Assembly (NCBI GenBank): GCA_900114885.1 | Contig: FOUN01000002.1 | Span: 481,586-545,585, forward strand | Length of the DNA stretch: 64,000 bases | DNA from: Psychrobacillus psychrodurans | GTDB taxonomy: Bacteria > Bacillota > Bacilli > Bacillales_A > Planococcaceae | Direction of reading: 5' to 3' | In this document: positions 8,371 to 17,744 of the stretch, one piece after another | Layout of the letters: each line of letters begins with the position of its first letter | How positions within the stretch are numbered: the first letter of the stretch is position 1 | Position numbers and translations under genes: made by a program | The notes under the pieces: generated by a model | Database searches by the model: none | What the model was told of the DNA's origin: nothing | Seen by the model: the letters and a program-made list of their open reading frames with translations, nothing else

Positions 8371-8619
8371 GATTAAACTCCTTTCCTTTTGTTTAGGATG
8401 AGTCTTTCGTTGAAAATAATTCTATGAAGAGCCATGTTTATTAAAACATTATCGAATACAACATAATTTAGGTTTTAAGGAAGTTGTATTTCTTCATCAG
8501 TACATATATTCTTTCATGTAGTCTGTTTATATATATAATGAGAGTAATAATTCTGAAAAATGATAAACTTGTAATATAATGAAAGATGAACAGGATACTG
8601 AAATCAAGGGGGCAACATA

Positions 8620-9405
8620 ATGGAATTAGGATTAACAGGAAAAGTAGCAATAGTTACTGGTTCAAGTAAAGGTATAGGTTTACAAACAGCTTTGCAATTA
8701 GTGCAAGAGGGAGCAAGTGTAGTATTATGTGCAAGAGGAAAAGAAAAATTAAAAGAGGCAGCGGCATTTATTAAAACTGAAACAGGAGCAGACGTATTAA
8801 TTGTTCCGGCTGACATTACAAAAGAGGAAGCTTGTAAAGAAGTCATTCAAAAAACAATTAATCATTATGGTCGAATTGATATTTTAGTTAATAATGCGGG
8901 TACTTCATCTGCCAATCCTTTCGATTCAGTGGATACAGATTTATGGCAAACAGATTTAGACTTAAAATTATTTGGAGCAATACATACCTCAAAAGCTGCA
9001 ATTCCCTATATGAGAGAAGTAGGCGGAGGAGCTATTGTAAACGTAACAGCAGTTTTAGGGAAAACACCACCTGCAAGTTCTTTACCAACGACAGTTAGTC
9101 GAGCAGCTGGTATGGCTTTGACTAAAGCTATGAGTAAAGACTTAGGCAAAGACAATATTCGGGTAAATACAGTTTGCATTGGACTTATCAGAAGTAATCA
9201 AATCGAATTAAAATGGAAAAAGGATGCTCCAGAACTTACTTGGGAAGAATATTCTAGAAATGTAGTAGGTCCTACGATTCCACTTCAACGAATTGGTGAA
9301 ACAACTGAAGCAGCAAATGTCATTACTTTTCTAGTATCCGATGCCGCTTCCTATGTAACTGGAACAGCCGTAAATATCGATGGTGGATCTGGTGGAACAC
9401 TTTAA
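8620..9405 (+). CDS. SDR-fold oxidoreductase-like protein lacking the usual catalytic residues
   Basis: 261 residues. The Rossmann motifs are intact: TGSSKGIG (13-20), D-I near 65-66 and NNAG (91-94). Aligning the active site without gaps on classical SDRs puts Ala144 at the catalytic Ser, Thr157 at the Tyr and Arg161 at the Lys (LPTTVSRAAG instead of YxASKAA). The downstream IRVN and C-terminal VTGTAVNIDGG strand are normal. Known SDR chemistry (NAD(P)H-dependent ketone/alcohol conversion) is therefore doubtful; a binding or different catalytic role is possible. GGGGGCA lies near the ATG, with a possible TTCTGA-N18-TATAAT promoter upstream. Confidence 0.85.
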   Translation: MELGLTGKVAIVTGSSKGIGLQTALQLVQEGASVVLCARGKEKLKEAAAFIKTETGADVLIVPADITKEEACKEVIQKTINHYGRIDILVNNAGTSSANPFDSVDTDLWQTDLDLKLFGAIHTSKAAIPYMREVGGGAIVNVTAVLGKTPPASSLPTTVSRAAGMALTKAMSKDLGKDNIRVNTVCIGLIRSNQIELKWKKDAPELTWEEYSRNVVGPTIPLQRIGETTEAANVITFLVSDAASYVTGTAVNIDGGSGGTL

Positions 9406-9420
9406 GGGAAATAGAATATC

Positions 9421-9689
9421 AATTGAGTCAATTTCATAAAAAATATTATTTAGTTAAACCCGAACAATGCTGATTTCCGTTCTAGGCGGACGCTTTCCGC
9501 GGGCACGGCTTCAATCTCCTCGTCACTACGTTCCTGCGGGGCTTTCAGCTCGTGCTGTTCCCGCTGGAGTCGCCGGCTGCCACTCCAATCGACGGGATCA
9601 ACTTTCCCTAAAAACGAATAATTTATTGCGATATTATGTAAACATTCGTACTTTTAAATAATACAAGTAATTATGAAATTGACTCAATT
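9421..9689. repeat. GC-rich dispersed repeat flanked by a perfect 19-bp inverted repeat
   Basis: AATTGAGTCAATTTCATAA at 9421-9439 is the exact reverse complement of 9671-9689. Between them lies a GC-rich block (about 9470-9605) with the Bacillaceae repeat signature GGCGGACGCTTTCCGCGGGC, CTCCTCGTC, CCCGCTGGAGTCGCC and CACTCCAATC. Related, degenerate copies occur at 15146-15240 and 33958-34064. The layout looks like a small non-autonomous element, or a repeat that entered a hairpin loop. The 64-codon open frame inside is not a gene. Confidence 0.75.
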
Positions 9690-9727
9690 AAAATGTAAAT
9701 TTAATAATATTATGGAATTGAAAACAA

Positions 9728-9762
9728 AACTAGAAATCCTAATTGTAAAAGGGTTTCTAGTT
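9728..9762. terminator. Hairpin, possible terminator
   Basis: AACTAGAAATCC pairs with GGGTTTCTAGTT around an 11-base loop; the flanks are A/T-rich without a clear T run. It lies in the 778-bp interval between the SDR and hpaB genes. Confidence 0.4.
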
Positions 9763-9845
9763 ATTTAAATCAGTCAATATTTATATTAGATCATAAGCAG
9801 AGTTTCCTCGACCACAATCCTCATTTGTAGCTTTTTCAGTAATTT

Positions 9846-9959
9846 TTAGTTTAATAGTTGCTTGAAGTCCTCCAAGTCAATTTTACATTTGCGTTCAAGC
9901 TCTTCCATTGTATCTGCTTTAATAAGAAAATCACTTCCTTTTGATTTCTTAGGCGTCAT
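9846..9959 (-). pseudogene. Short coding remnant, unknown family
   Basis: A 37-codon open frame (MTPKKSKGSDFLIKADTMEE… to …DFKQLLN) with believable protein composition. The same frame stays open upstream of the ATG for about 10 more codons without a start (…RNRNSGYITH), and no ribosome site is visible. This suggests the C-terminal part of a decayed gene. I cannot name the family. Confidence 0.35.
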
Positions 9960-10182
9960 ATGTGTTATATATCCCGAATTTCTATTTCGACTTTTCTAAT
10001 AGCCATGAATTAAACCTTCTTCCTCGCTATCCTGTAATCCTACTTTTTTAACACATGGTTATTTGTAATTTACAAACCATCTCCTGAAAACTCAGCGGAA
10101 TCATCCCACCTTTACAGTCACAACTCTACTCTAAAAGTAATATTATAGAGCTAAGTGCAGCCTATACATTAGGAGTGAAAGT

Positions 10183-11619
10183 ATGCCAGCTATAACAGGC
10201 AAGCAGTACATTAATCGGATCGATCAGCTTAAAGCGGATGTTTGGATAGACGGAAAGCCTGTTTCAGGGAACATTTCTGAGCATCCTGCATTTAAAGGAA
10301 TTATAAAAAGTCAGGCTAGATTGTACGATCTTCAGCATGACAAAGACTTAAAAAATGTTCTAACTTATTTATCTCCAACTACAAAAAAATGGGTAGGAAT
10401 GTCATATTTGCAGCCCAAGACAAAAGAGGATTTAGTGGCAAGACGAGAAATGGTACAGCAATGGGCTAAATCGAATAATGGACTCATGGGAAGAAGTCCG
10501 GATTATATGAACACAGTATTAATGGCATTAGCCTCATCAGTTCATTTATTGGCGGACCAAAAGAATTGTTTTCCAGATAATCTACAATCATTTTACGAAT
10601 ATGCAAGAGAAAATGACATCTCTATGACTCATACGTTTATAGAACCACAAGTAAATCGCACACAACTTTATGTGGAACGTTCAGATGAACCTATAGCCGC
10701 AAAAATAGTAGGCAAGAACAAAGATGGAATCATTATAAAAGGTGCGCGACTACTTGCGACACAAGGTGGAATAACGGATGAACTATTAGTTATTGCAGCA
10801 GGGGGGAAAGCAGAAGAAGGTAATAGTTTTGCATTTTCCATACCTTGTAATACAAAAGGTTTAAGGTTCATCGGTAGGGAATCGTTTGTTGGAGGAGACT
10901 CCAATTTTAACTATCCATTAAGTTCGAAGTACGAAGAAATTGATAGTATTGTTGTATTTGACGATGTTTTAGTTCCCTGGGAGCGTGTATTTTATTATGA
11001 CAATTTATTTATATCAACTAATTTTATGAAGTCGAGCTCGTTCTTGCCCTTTACACTTCATCAAGTAGCATCTAGGCAGATTGTGAAAACTGAATTCATA
11101 TTGGGAATTGTCCAATCTATTATTGAAACAATTAATATTGAGGAATATCAACATGTGCAAGAGAAAGCAACTGAAATAATTATTGCCTTGGAAACGATGA
11201 AAGCGTTGGTGATAAAATCAGAAGTAGAGGCCAAAGTAGACAAAGGCGGATGGATGCAACCAGACAGCACCACATTACAAATTGCTATGAATGTATTTCC
11301 ACGCATATATCCGCGTTTTAGTGAAATAATTCAGCTCTTAGGTGCCAGTGGATTAATGTCCATCCCAACCGAAAGCGCATTTCAATCGCCTATTAGAAAT
11401 GAGTTAAATCACTACTTACAATCTTGGGAAGACATTGGAAAGGATCGTGTCAAACTTTTCCGATTAGCATGGGATTTAACTATGAGTGCATTTGGCACAC
11501 GACAAACACTATATGAACGTTTTTTCTTTGGTGATCCTGTTCGATTGGCAAGTCAGTTATACTTTTCCTATGATACGGAAGAATATGTACAACGAGTGAA
11601 AGATATTTTGAAACAATAA
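10183..11619 (+). CDS. hpaB: 4-hydroxyphenylacetate 3-hydroxylase-type flavin monooxygenase, large component
   Basis: 478 residues, the usual size for HpaB and the B. subtilis YoaI type. Recognisable blocks include the N-terminal GKQYINRIDQLKADVWIDGK, MGRSPDYMN, the FIEPQVNRT region that contacts FADH2, an ATQGGITDELLV block and a YPLSSKYEE/VPWERVF stretch. The enzyme uses reduced flavin from a partner reductase (HpaC), which is not encoded nearby, to hydroxylate phenolic substrates. A TTAGGAGTGAAAGT ribosome site precedes the ATG. The exact phenol is unknown. Confidence 0.9.
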   Translation: MPAITGKQYINRIDQLKADVWIDGKPVSGNISEHPAFKGIIKSQARLYDLQHDKDLKNVLTYLSPTTKKWVGMSYLQPKTKEDLVARREMVQQWAKSNNGLMGRSPDYMNTVLMALASSVHLLADQKNCFPDNLQSFYEYARENDISMTHTFIEPQVNRTQLYVERSDEPIAAKIVGKNKDGIIIKGARLLATQGGITDELLVIAAGGKAEEGNSFAFSIPCNTKGLRFIGRESFVGGDSNFNYPLSSKYEEIDSIVVFDDVLVPWERVFYYDNLFISTNFMKSSSFLPFTLHQVASRQIVKTEFILGIVQSIIETINIEEYQHVQEKATEIIIALETMKALVIKSEVEAKVDKGGWMQPDSTTLQIAMNVFPRIYPRFSEIIQLLGASGLMSIPTESAFQSPIRNELNHYLQSWEDIGKDRVKLFRLAWDLTMSAFGTRQTLYERFFFGDPVRLASQLYFSYDTEEYVQRVKDILKQ

Positions 11620-11623
11620 ATAA

Positions 11624-11652
11624 TTGACACTATCTTCTAATTTTGCTATATT
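11624..11652 (+). promoter_or_regulatory. Sigma-A promoter of the ileS T-box leader
   Basis: Consensus TTGACA, a 17-bp spacer and TATATT, just after the hpaB stop and about 35 bp upstream of the leader RNA stem I. Confidence 0.9.
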
Positions 11653-11689
11653 ACTATTCAATAAAAGCATATAAATTCGTTGAAGAGAA

Positions 11690-11930
11690 AGAGTAATGTA
11701 TCGATTTGTTCCCCAGAGAGCTGATACCTTGGTGAAAGTCAGTGTGCAGGTTATACATGAATATCCTCTCTGAGAAGAAGAGCTGAAGATTTTAGTAAGC
11801 TTATCCGGGTGTCTACCGTTAAAAAGAACACGTATGATTTGTACGTTGCTAAGTGCTATTGGATCGGCTCAATAGAATTAGGGTGGTATCGCGGTTAACC
11901 CCGTCCCTTTACTCGGGACGGGGTTTTTTG
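11690..11930 (+). promoter_or_regulatory. T-box leader sensing tRNA-Ile
   Basis: Stem I is closed by CAGAGAG (11714-11720) and CTCTCTG (11766-11772). An ATC isoleucine codon sits directly before the 3' strand (11763-11765), where the specifier triplet belongs. The T-box core AGGGTGGTATCGCGG lies at about 11880-11894, followed by the terminator stem CCCCGTCCC/GGGACGGGG with six T (11899-11929). Uncharged tRNA-Ile should stabilise the antiterminator and turn on the synthetase gene. Confidence 0.95.
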
Positions 11931-11964
11931 TATGCCTTTTATACAATGTATAGGAGGAATAGTG

Positions 11965-14900
11965 ATGAGTGCGCAAGATGTAAAAGAAAGTAAAGTACAA
12001 AGGGAACAAAGAATTCGAGAGTATTGGCAAAACAATAGAACTTTTGAAAAGTCTGTACAAAACCGGGAAGAGAAAACTCCATTTGTTTTTTATGAGGGAC
12101 CACCAACAGCAAATGGCCTACCGCATGTCGGCCACGCATTAGGAAGAACGATTAAAGATGTTGTAGCTCGCTATAAAACTATGCAAGGGTTTAGAGTAGA
12201 GCGAAAAGCAGGATGGGACACACATGGTTTACCAGTTGAACTTGGAGTAGAGAAGCAGCTAGGAATATCAGGGAAGCAAGATATTGAAAATTACGGTGTT
12301 GAGGATTTTGTTAAGAAGTGCAAGGAAAGTGTATTCACATACGAAAAAATTTGGCGTTCTTTTACCGAAGAACTTGGTTATTGGGTAGACATGGATAACC
12401 CATATTTAACATTAAGTAACGAGTATATGGAAAGTGTTTGGAATATTTTAAGTAAGGTTCATCACGATAAACTGCTTTATAAAGGACATCGAGTATCACC
12501 TTATTGTCCTAGCTGCCAAACATCTTTGAGTTCACATGAAGTGGCACAGGGTTATAAAGATGTAAAGGATCTCTCTGCTACGGTTAAGTTTAAACTCGTA
12601 AATGCTGATGAGTACTTTCTTGGTTGGACTACAACACCTTGGACGCTACCAGCAAACGTAGCGCTAGCTATGAATCCTAGTCTAGTCTATGTGCGGGCTA
12701 AGGTAGAAAGTGAAATATATATAGTTGCAAAATCATTAGTTCCTGCTGTATTGGGAGAAAAAGCTATCGTCCTAAGTGAACATTCAGGAGTCGAATTTGA
12801 AGGTGTTCCTTATCTTCCGCCATTCCATTATGTAGATATAACAAAAGGGCATATTGTTGTGTTAGCGGATTATGTAACAGAAACGAGTGGTACAGGAATA
12901 GTGCATATTGCCCCTGCATATGGTGAGGATGATTATCTAACAGTACAACAAAACGGACTTACTTTCGTAAATGTCGTGGATCAACGAGGGTGTTATACAG
13001 AAGTGGTCACAGATTTAGCTGGCCAATTTGTGAAGGACAGTGACGTTGAGATCATTAAGTTATTAGCGAATAACGGCTTATTATTTCATAAGGAGAAATA
13101 CGAACATAGCTATCCTCATTGTTGGCGTTGTGATTCACCTCTACTTTATTATGCAACGGACAGTTGGTTCATTAAGATGTCAGCGTTAAAGGAACAGCTA
13201 GTTGAAAATAATGAGTCGGTAAATTGGTATCCTGACCATATTAAAAATGGGCGTTTTGGGAATTTCTTAGAAAATGTGGTGGATTGGAATATCAGCCGAA
13301 ATCGTTACTGGGGAACCCCTTTAAACATTTGGATTTGTTCAACCTGTGAATATGAAGTAGCTCCGACTAGTATTACATCTTTAACAAAACTCGCATCTAA
13401 GCCATTGCCTGAAAACTTAGAGTTGCATAAGCCATATATAGATGCCATTCTCTGTACTTGTCCAAAATGTAGTGGGGAAATGTTGCGTACGCCTGAAGTA
13501 ATCGATGTATGGTTTGATAGCGGATCGATGCCTTTTGCACAGAACCATTATCCATTTGATGATAATAAACAATTTAACGATCAGTTCCCTGCAGATGTAG
13601 TAATAGAAGGAATTGATCAAACTCGAGGATTTTTCTATAGTTTGCTTGCTGTATCAACCCTCTTTACAGGAAAAGCACCTTACAAAAATGTGTTATCACT
13701 CGGACATGTATTAGATGAGCAAGGTCAAAAAATGTCTAAAAGTAAAGGGAATGCACTAGATCCACTTGATCTAATGCATCAGTATGGTGCCGATGCATTA
13801 CGCTGGTCATTATTAGTAGATAGTTCTCCATGGAATCCAAAACGTTTTTCGTCAAAGATTGTACAAGAAGCTAGTTCTAAGCTACTTGATACACTTGATA
13901 ATATTTTTAAATTTTATTCACTATATGCAAATATTGATCAGTTTACCTTCGATAAAACGAAACCTGGTAAACAAACAAAAATGGATCGATGGGTTCTTTC
14001 AAGGCTGAATAGTACAGTTCAAAAGGTAACAGAGTTTATGGAAGATTATCAAATTACTCAAGCTACTCGTGAAATTGCTGAATTAGTTGAGGAAGTAAGT
14101 AATTGGTATGTTCGTAGATCGAGACAGCGTTTTTGGGCGACAGGTTTTTCTGACGATAAACGTGCAGCATTTAATACTCTATACCACGTATTAAGTACTG
14201 TTAGTAAATTAGTTGCACCGTTTAGTCCATACATCGCAGAGGACATACATTTAAAATTACAAAATGCCAGCGTTCATCTTCAAGACTACCCAAAATATCA
14301 AAGCAATTTCATCGATAGAAAATTAGAGGATGATATGAATGCTGTATTGAAGATTGTGGAGTTAGGTCGCAGCATCCGAAATTCAAATAACTTGAAAGTA
14401 AAACAACCGCTAGCTGAAATGGTCATTTATACAGTAGTATCCAACGAAAACTTAAAGAAATATGAATCCATTATTCAAGACGAACTAAACATAAAAAAAA
14501 TAAATTTTTTAACTGATTTGGAAGGGCTAGAAGAAGTTTCGTTTAAGTTAAACTTTAAAACAGCTGGTGCTGTATTTGGTAAAAATGTGAATGATGTGAA
14601 ACAGTATGTGGAGAATTTGACAGTTTCCGAAAAAGAATTACTAAAATCAGAAGGTAATATAACAATAGTTTTGTCAAATGAATCCTATGTATTGTTAAAA
14701 GAGCATGTAATTACAGAATCCCATATGAAAGAAGGTTATGCATTTTTAGAGGATGGAATCTATAAGGTACTTATAAATACGAAGCTAACTACTGAGTTAA
14801 TAGAAGAAGGGCAAATTCGTGATTTTATACGTATCATTCAGGACACACGTAAAAAGCATAATTATCCAATTGAAAAATATATAAATATTTCAATAAGTTG

Positions 14901-15060
14901 CAACGAGGATTCTAAATCATTAATTGAGCGTTTTGACTCCTTAATAAAAACAAATGTATTGGTTCATCATATACAATTTGTTTCAGAGCTTGAATCTGAC
15001 TCATCAATAACTATTATGTTAGATAATCAAAAAGTAAGCTTTAGCATACAGTTAAAATAA
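11965..15060 (+). CDS. ileS: Isoleucyl-tRNA synthetase, type 2 (eukaryote-like)
   Basis: 1031 residues from the ATG after TAGGAGGAATAGTG; the longer frame from 11932 starts in the T-box tail. It carries the class I signatures HVGH (54-57) and KMSKS (589-593), the WDTHGLPVE and [11 protein letters not shown] blocks, the editing-domain TTPWTLPAN and the anticodon-domain W-Y-V-R-R-S-R-x-R-F. The length and wording ([29 protein letters not shown]) match type 2 IleRS, found in eukaryotes and some bacteria and linked to mupirocin tolerance. The zinc-finger tail of the type 1 enzyme is absent. It is controlled by the T-box. Confidence 0.95.
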   Translation: MSAQDVKESKVQREQRIREYWQNNRTFEKSVQNREEKTPFVFYEGPPTANGLPHVGHALGRTIKDVVARYKTMQGFRVERKAGWDTHGLPVELGVEKQLGISGKQDIENYGVEDFVKKCKESVFTYEKIWRSFTEELGYWVDMDNPYLTLSNEYMESVWNILSKVHHDKLLYKGHRVSPYCPSCQTSLSSHEVAQGYKDVKDLSATVKFKLVNADEYFLGWTTTPWTLPANVALAMNPSLVYVRAKVESEIYIVAKSLVPAVLGEKAIVLSEHSGVEFEGVPYLPPFHYVDITKGHIVVLADYVTETSGTGIVHIAPAYGEDDYLTVQQNGLTFVNVVDQRGCYTEVVTDLAGQFVKDSDVEIIKLLANNGLLFHKEKYEHSYPHCWRCDSPLLYYATDSWFIKMSALKEQLVENNESVNWYPDHIKNGRFGNFLENVVDWNISRNRYWGTPLNIWICSTCEYEVAPTSITSLTKLASKPLPENLELHKPYIDAILCTCPKCSGEMLRTPEVIDVWFDSGSMPFAQNHYPFDDNKQFNDQFPADVVIEGIDQTRGFFYSLLAVSTLFTGKAPYKNVLSLGHVLDEQGQKMSKSKGNALDPLDLMHQYGADALRWSLLVDSSPWNPKRFSSKIVQEASSKLLDTLDNIFKFYSLYANIDQFTFDKTKPGKQTKMDRWVLSRLNSTVQKVTEFMEDYQITQATREIAELVEEVSNWYVRRSRQRFWATGFSDDKRAAFNTLYHVLSTVSKLVAPFSPYIAEDIHLKLQNASVHLQDYPKYQSNFIDRKLEDDMNAVLKIVELGRSIRNSNNLKVKQPLAEMVIYTVVSNENLKKYESIIQDELNIKKINFLTDLEGLEEVSFKLNFKTAGAVFGKNVNDVKQYVENLTVSEKELLKSEGNITIVLSNESYVLLKEHVITESHMKEGYAFLEDGIYKVLINTKLTTELIEEGQIRDFIRIIQDTRKKHNYPIEKYINISISCNEDSKSLIERFDSLIKTNVLVHHIQFVSELESDSSITIMLDNQKVSFSIQLK

Positions 15061-15069
15061 TTGCACTAA

Positions 15070-15313
15070 GAGGCTGGGACAGAACCCCAAAACAGCATTT
15101 TTCTCAGTGAGAAAAATGCTGTATTTTTTACTGTGCACAAAATTGATTTCCATCTCAGGGACGCTTTCCACGGGCGTGGCCTGAGCCTGTAGTCTCAGGC
15201 GTCACGCTATTCCCGTAGGAGTCGCCCCTCCATTCCAATCAATTTTATTAAATATCCATTATTTAGTAAAGATTTCTCCTTATCCAATAAAATTTCAACT
15301 TCTGTCCAGCCTC
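15070..15313. repeat. Inverted-repeat-flanked dispersed repeat downstream of ileS
   Basis: GAGGCTGGGACAGAA at 15070 is matched near 15300-15313 by TTCTGTCCAGCCTC, its reverse complement with one base missing. Inside are a hairpin, CAGCATTTTTCTCA/TGAGAAAAATGCTG with a T run (about 15092-15127, probably the ileS terminator), and a degenerate copy of the GC-rich repeat (GGGACGCTTTCCACGGGC...GGAGTCGCCCCTCCATTCCAATC) at about 15146-15240. Confidence 0.75.
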
Positions 15314-15336
15314 AATTTTTTGATGAACATTATAAT

Positions 15337-16623
15337 TTAGACAGACTTTCTTATTATTTGAATAAGAGATTTTCTACGATAGACACTCAATGCTATACCT
15401 ACAATAAAAGCATTTAGTATAGTCGGCATAAAACCGTAACTCATAAATGGTAAAGGCATCGAGACAATTGGTAATTTACCTACTGACATTCCTATAGTAT
15501 ATATAAATTGTATGGAAAAAAGTGTTACGCCTCCAATGACAAGTAACTTGCCAAATGAATCCTTTATAGAGAATGAAATAATACAAAGTCTTATTACAAA
15601 TACTGACAAAAGTATAACAATTAATAGTGCCAATCCATACCCATATGATTGTATTAGATGTCCAAATACCAAATCAGTATGAGCCCCAGGGATTTTAACT
15701 TGTGTTTTGGACCCAAACCAAGCTGCATTTTTTATAACTTCTTCTAGTAATAGATACATATAACCTGCGCCTTCTGCATTCTCTTGAGGGTTTAAATAAC
15801 CATATAGACGATGTAATTGATATTGATGAAGTATACTAGTGGTTAAAATAACCACTCCTATCGCTAAAATACCCGTAGCGCTAATCACAAGCAACTTTAC
15901 TCTAGGAATGACTTGACTTTGAGAAAAAAGGACACCTACCAGTACAACATACATAAATAATACGGATAAATTAGCAACAGATGCAAATGAAATAATTGAT
16001 ATGACAAAGAGAATCATAGCTTGCAAAATTTTTACGGAAGGTCTAGCGAAGATCGCAGCCCATGCTATTAAAAATAAAGGAATGGCCATCCAAATTTGTA
16101 GGTCTAGCATACCTATTGACAGCATAACCTCCCCATTAATTAACGTATTTGAAAAGAAATGAAGCAATGATAAGAAACCTATACCAGCGACGTAAAATAA
16201 ATAACTAAATCTTTGTAGCTTTCGGTAGTCAGCATACATTATGGCTAAAGCAAGGAACAGACCAAGGATTACAAAGATAACTTTATTTTGAATCATTGTT
16301 TGTAAATCAATATAGCCACTATACTGTTCTTGTTTATATGTGAGCAAAGGTAAAAAGCTTAATAAAAGTGTACAGCAAAGTATGGAAATTAGTAGCCAAT
16401 CAATTTTGGGTTTATGTATATGGTCTAATGAGAGACCAAGTGTTAATGGGCTCCCCATTTCTTGAATTGCTTTTTCTTCCGCCTCCATTTCATTAATTCC
16501 TTTTTGTAACCAGAGTTTCTTTGATCTCAATATGTGTTGCGTTAATTCCTCACTTACATAAGCTTTTGCTTCCTTAGAGCGAATCTTGCTCGTCACTATT
16601 TCTAGAAATTGTTTAATTTTCAT
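15337..16623 (-). CDS. SEDS-family (FtsW/RodA/SpoVE) protein with N-terminal prefix domain
   Basis: 428 residues. Residues 1-65 form a cytoplasmic helical permease-prefix type domain (EELTQHI...KGINEMEAEEKAIQEMGSP); about ten membrane segments follow. SEDS marks include GAGYMYLLLEEV (285-296), HTDLVFG with the Asp317 that corresponds to the catalytic Asp of RodA, and PLPFMSYG near the end. SEDS proteins polymerise lipid II into glycan strands with a partner PBP; none is encoded beside it. The gene overlaps the PadR gene by 11 bp and is third in a sigma-PadR-SEDS operon, so it is probably induced as an envelope-stress paralogue. Confidence 0.85.
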   Translation of the reverse strand: MKIKQFLEIVTSKIRSKEAKAYVSEELTQHILRSKKLWLQKGINEMEAEEKAIQEMGSPLTLGLSLDHIHKPKIDWLLISILCCTLLLSFLPLLTYKQEQYSGYIDLQTMIQNKVIFVILGLFLALAIMYADYRKLQRFSYLFYVAGIGFLSLLHFFSNTLINGEVMLSIGMLDLQIWMAIPLFLIAWAAIFARPSVKILQAMILFVISIISFASVANLSVLFMYVVLVGVLFSQSQVIPRVKLLVISATGILAIGVVILTTSILHQYQLHRLYGYLNPQENAEGAGYMYLLLEEVIKNAAWFGSKTQVKIPGAHTDLVFGHLIQSYGYGLALLIVILLSVFVIRLCIISFSIKDSFGKLLVIGGVTLFSIQFIYTIGMSVGKLPIVSMPLPFMSYGFMPTILNAFIVGIALSVYRRKSLIQIIRKSV

Positions 16624-17026
16624 TGATATTCAACTCCTGGAATAAATCTTTTAAGGAATATCGATTCTTTAACTCTAATTGTTCATTTTGTATTAAGTTT
16701 AAACCTTTATTAGTTAGCTCATAGTACTTCTCGCCATCCTCTTCCCAATAGGATTTGACATAACCTAGATGTTCTTGGGTATGTAGATGTGTGTAAATTA
16801 TTCCTTCATTATTTACAATACTTTTAATACCTCTTGCATGAAGTAGTAGTGTTAAATCTGAACCTGTTTTTCTCTGTGTCAATAAAGTTAATATTAATGG
16901 CGTTAAATCCGTATGGATGTGTTCTATACTTTCATTTATTTTTTCTCGTTGTACTTCCTTAAACCGTACATGTTGGAACGTATTATTTTTCATTGCTTTC
17001 TTTAACCGCTTTAAACGTTCATCCAT
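16613..17026 (-). CDS. PadR-like winged-helix regulator
   Basis: 137 residues. The region about 38-115 has the PadR pattern: T-P-L-I-L-T-L-L, G-S-D-L-T-L-L-L-H, N-E-G-I-I-Y-T-H-L-H-x-L wing helix, G-Y-V-K-S-Y-W-E-E-D-G-E-K-Y-Y-E-L-T-N-K-G. PadR regulators bind DNA as dimers and are often paired with genes bearing a cytoplasmic permease-prefix domain. It overlaps the sigma-factor gene upstream (16 bp) and the SEDS gene downstream (11 bp), which implies tight coupling. Confidence 0.8.
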   Translation of the reverse strand: MDERLKRLKKAMKNNTFQHVRFKEVQREKINESIEHIHTDLTPLILTLLTQRKTGSDLTLLLHARGIKSIVNNEGIIYTHLHTQEHLGYVKSYWEEDGEKYYELTNKGLNLIQNEQLELKNRYSLKDLFQELNINEN

Positions 17027-17562
17027 GTTGAGCCCTCCAGTATGTTTTTTAATAAAGCTTTTCCTTTACGCAATCTGGTTTTAATCGTATTCTCCTTCAC
17101 TTCTAGGACATTTTCTATTTCCTTAATAGCAAGTTCTTCATAATAAAACAAATAAATTACTTCTCGATATTTAACAGGTAATTGCATAACAGCTTGTGCC
17201 AGTTGAGCATCTTCATCTTGTTGGATAATCGTTCGTTCTACATTATCTATGCTGACGCTTAAACTTAAAATTGTATCTTCAGTGGTCTTCACACGTTGGT
17301 TATACCAACACTTCAAATAATCCTTTGCATGATTTATCGCAATGCGCCATAACCATGTTTTTATTTTTGATTTACCTTTGTATGTATCTAAAGACTTATA
17401 ACATTTTACAAATATCTCTTGCGTTAGATCCTCTGCGATTGCGTGGTTATTCACATATGCATAAACTAGCTGTATTATGTCTTGACCATATGCTCGCATT
17501 AAATCATTAATAATTTCATCGTGCTTTTCTGCTGCTATAGAGGCAATTGTTATTTCTCCCAT
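17011..17562 (-). CDS. ECF-type sigma-70 factor
   Basis: 183 residues from the ATG behind AAGGAGAGAAGCTT (an ATG seven codons upstream sits before this ribosome site). Region 2 is visible as YVNNHAIAEDLTQEIFVKCY...KTWLWRIAINHAKD, region 4 as LPVKYREVIYLFYYEELAIKEI...TIKTRLRKGK. No anti-sigma factor is encoded next to it; instead a PadR regulator and a SEDS protein follow in overlapping frames. It is likely to control its own operon, although no promoter motif was identified. Confidence 0.92.
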   Translation of the reverse strand: MGEITIASIAAEKHDEIINDLMRAYGQDIIQLVYAYVNNHAIAEDLTQEIFVKCYKSLDTYKGKSKIKTWLWRIAINHAKDYLKCWYNQRVKTTEDTILSLSVSIDNVERTIIQQDEDAQLAQAVMQLPVKYREVIYLFYYEELAIKEIENVLEVKENTIKTRLRKGKALLKNILEGSTWMNV

Positions 17563-17625
17563 AAGCTTCTCTCCTTTTTCCATTAGACGAGACTATTAAA
17601 CAGAAAGTTTTAAGTTTCTAGTTTT

Positions 17626-17667
17626 TATAAAAATAGTAGCACAAACACCAATGAGGTTTGTGCTACT
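17626..17667 (-). terminator. Terminator of the yeiH-like gene
   Basis: Perfect 12-bp stem AGTAGCACAAAC/GTTTGTGCTACT with a TTTTTAT tail on the minus strand. Confidence 0.85.
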
Positions 17668-17744
17668 TAAGATTAAAGATTATCTGAATCTAATGAGAAA
17701 ATTCTTTCAAAAACCTGTGTTACCGATTGTAATGCAAATTCAGA

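Noticed and set aside
9467..9661. 64-codon open frame with unusual composition
   Set aside because: It is translation of the GC-rich dispersed repeat. The same holds for the frame at 33983-34186.
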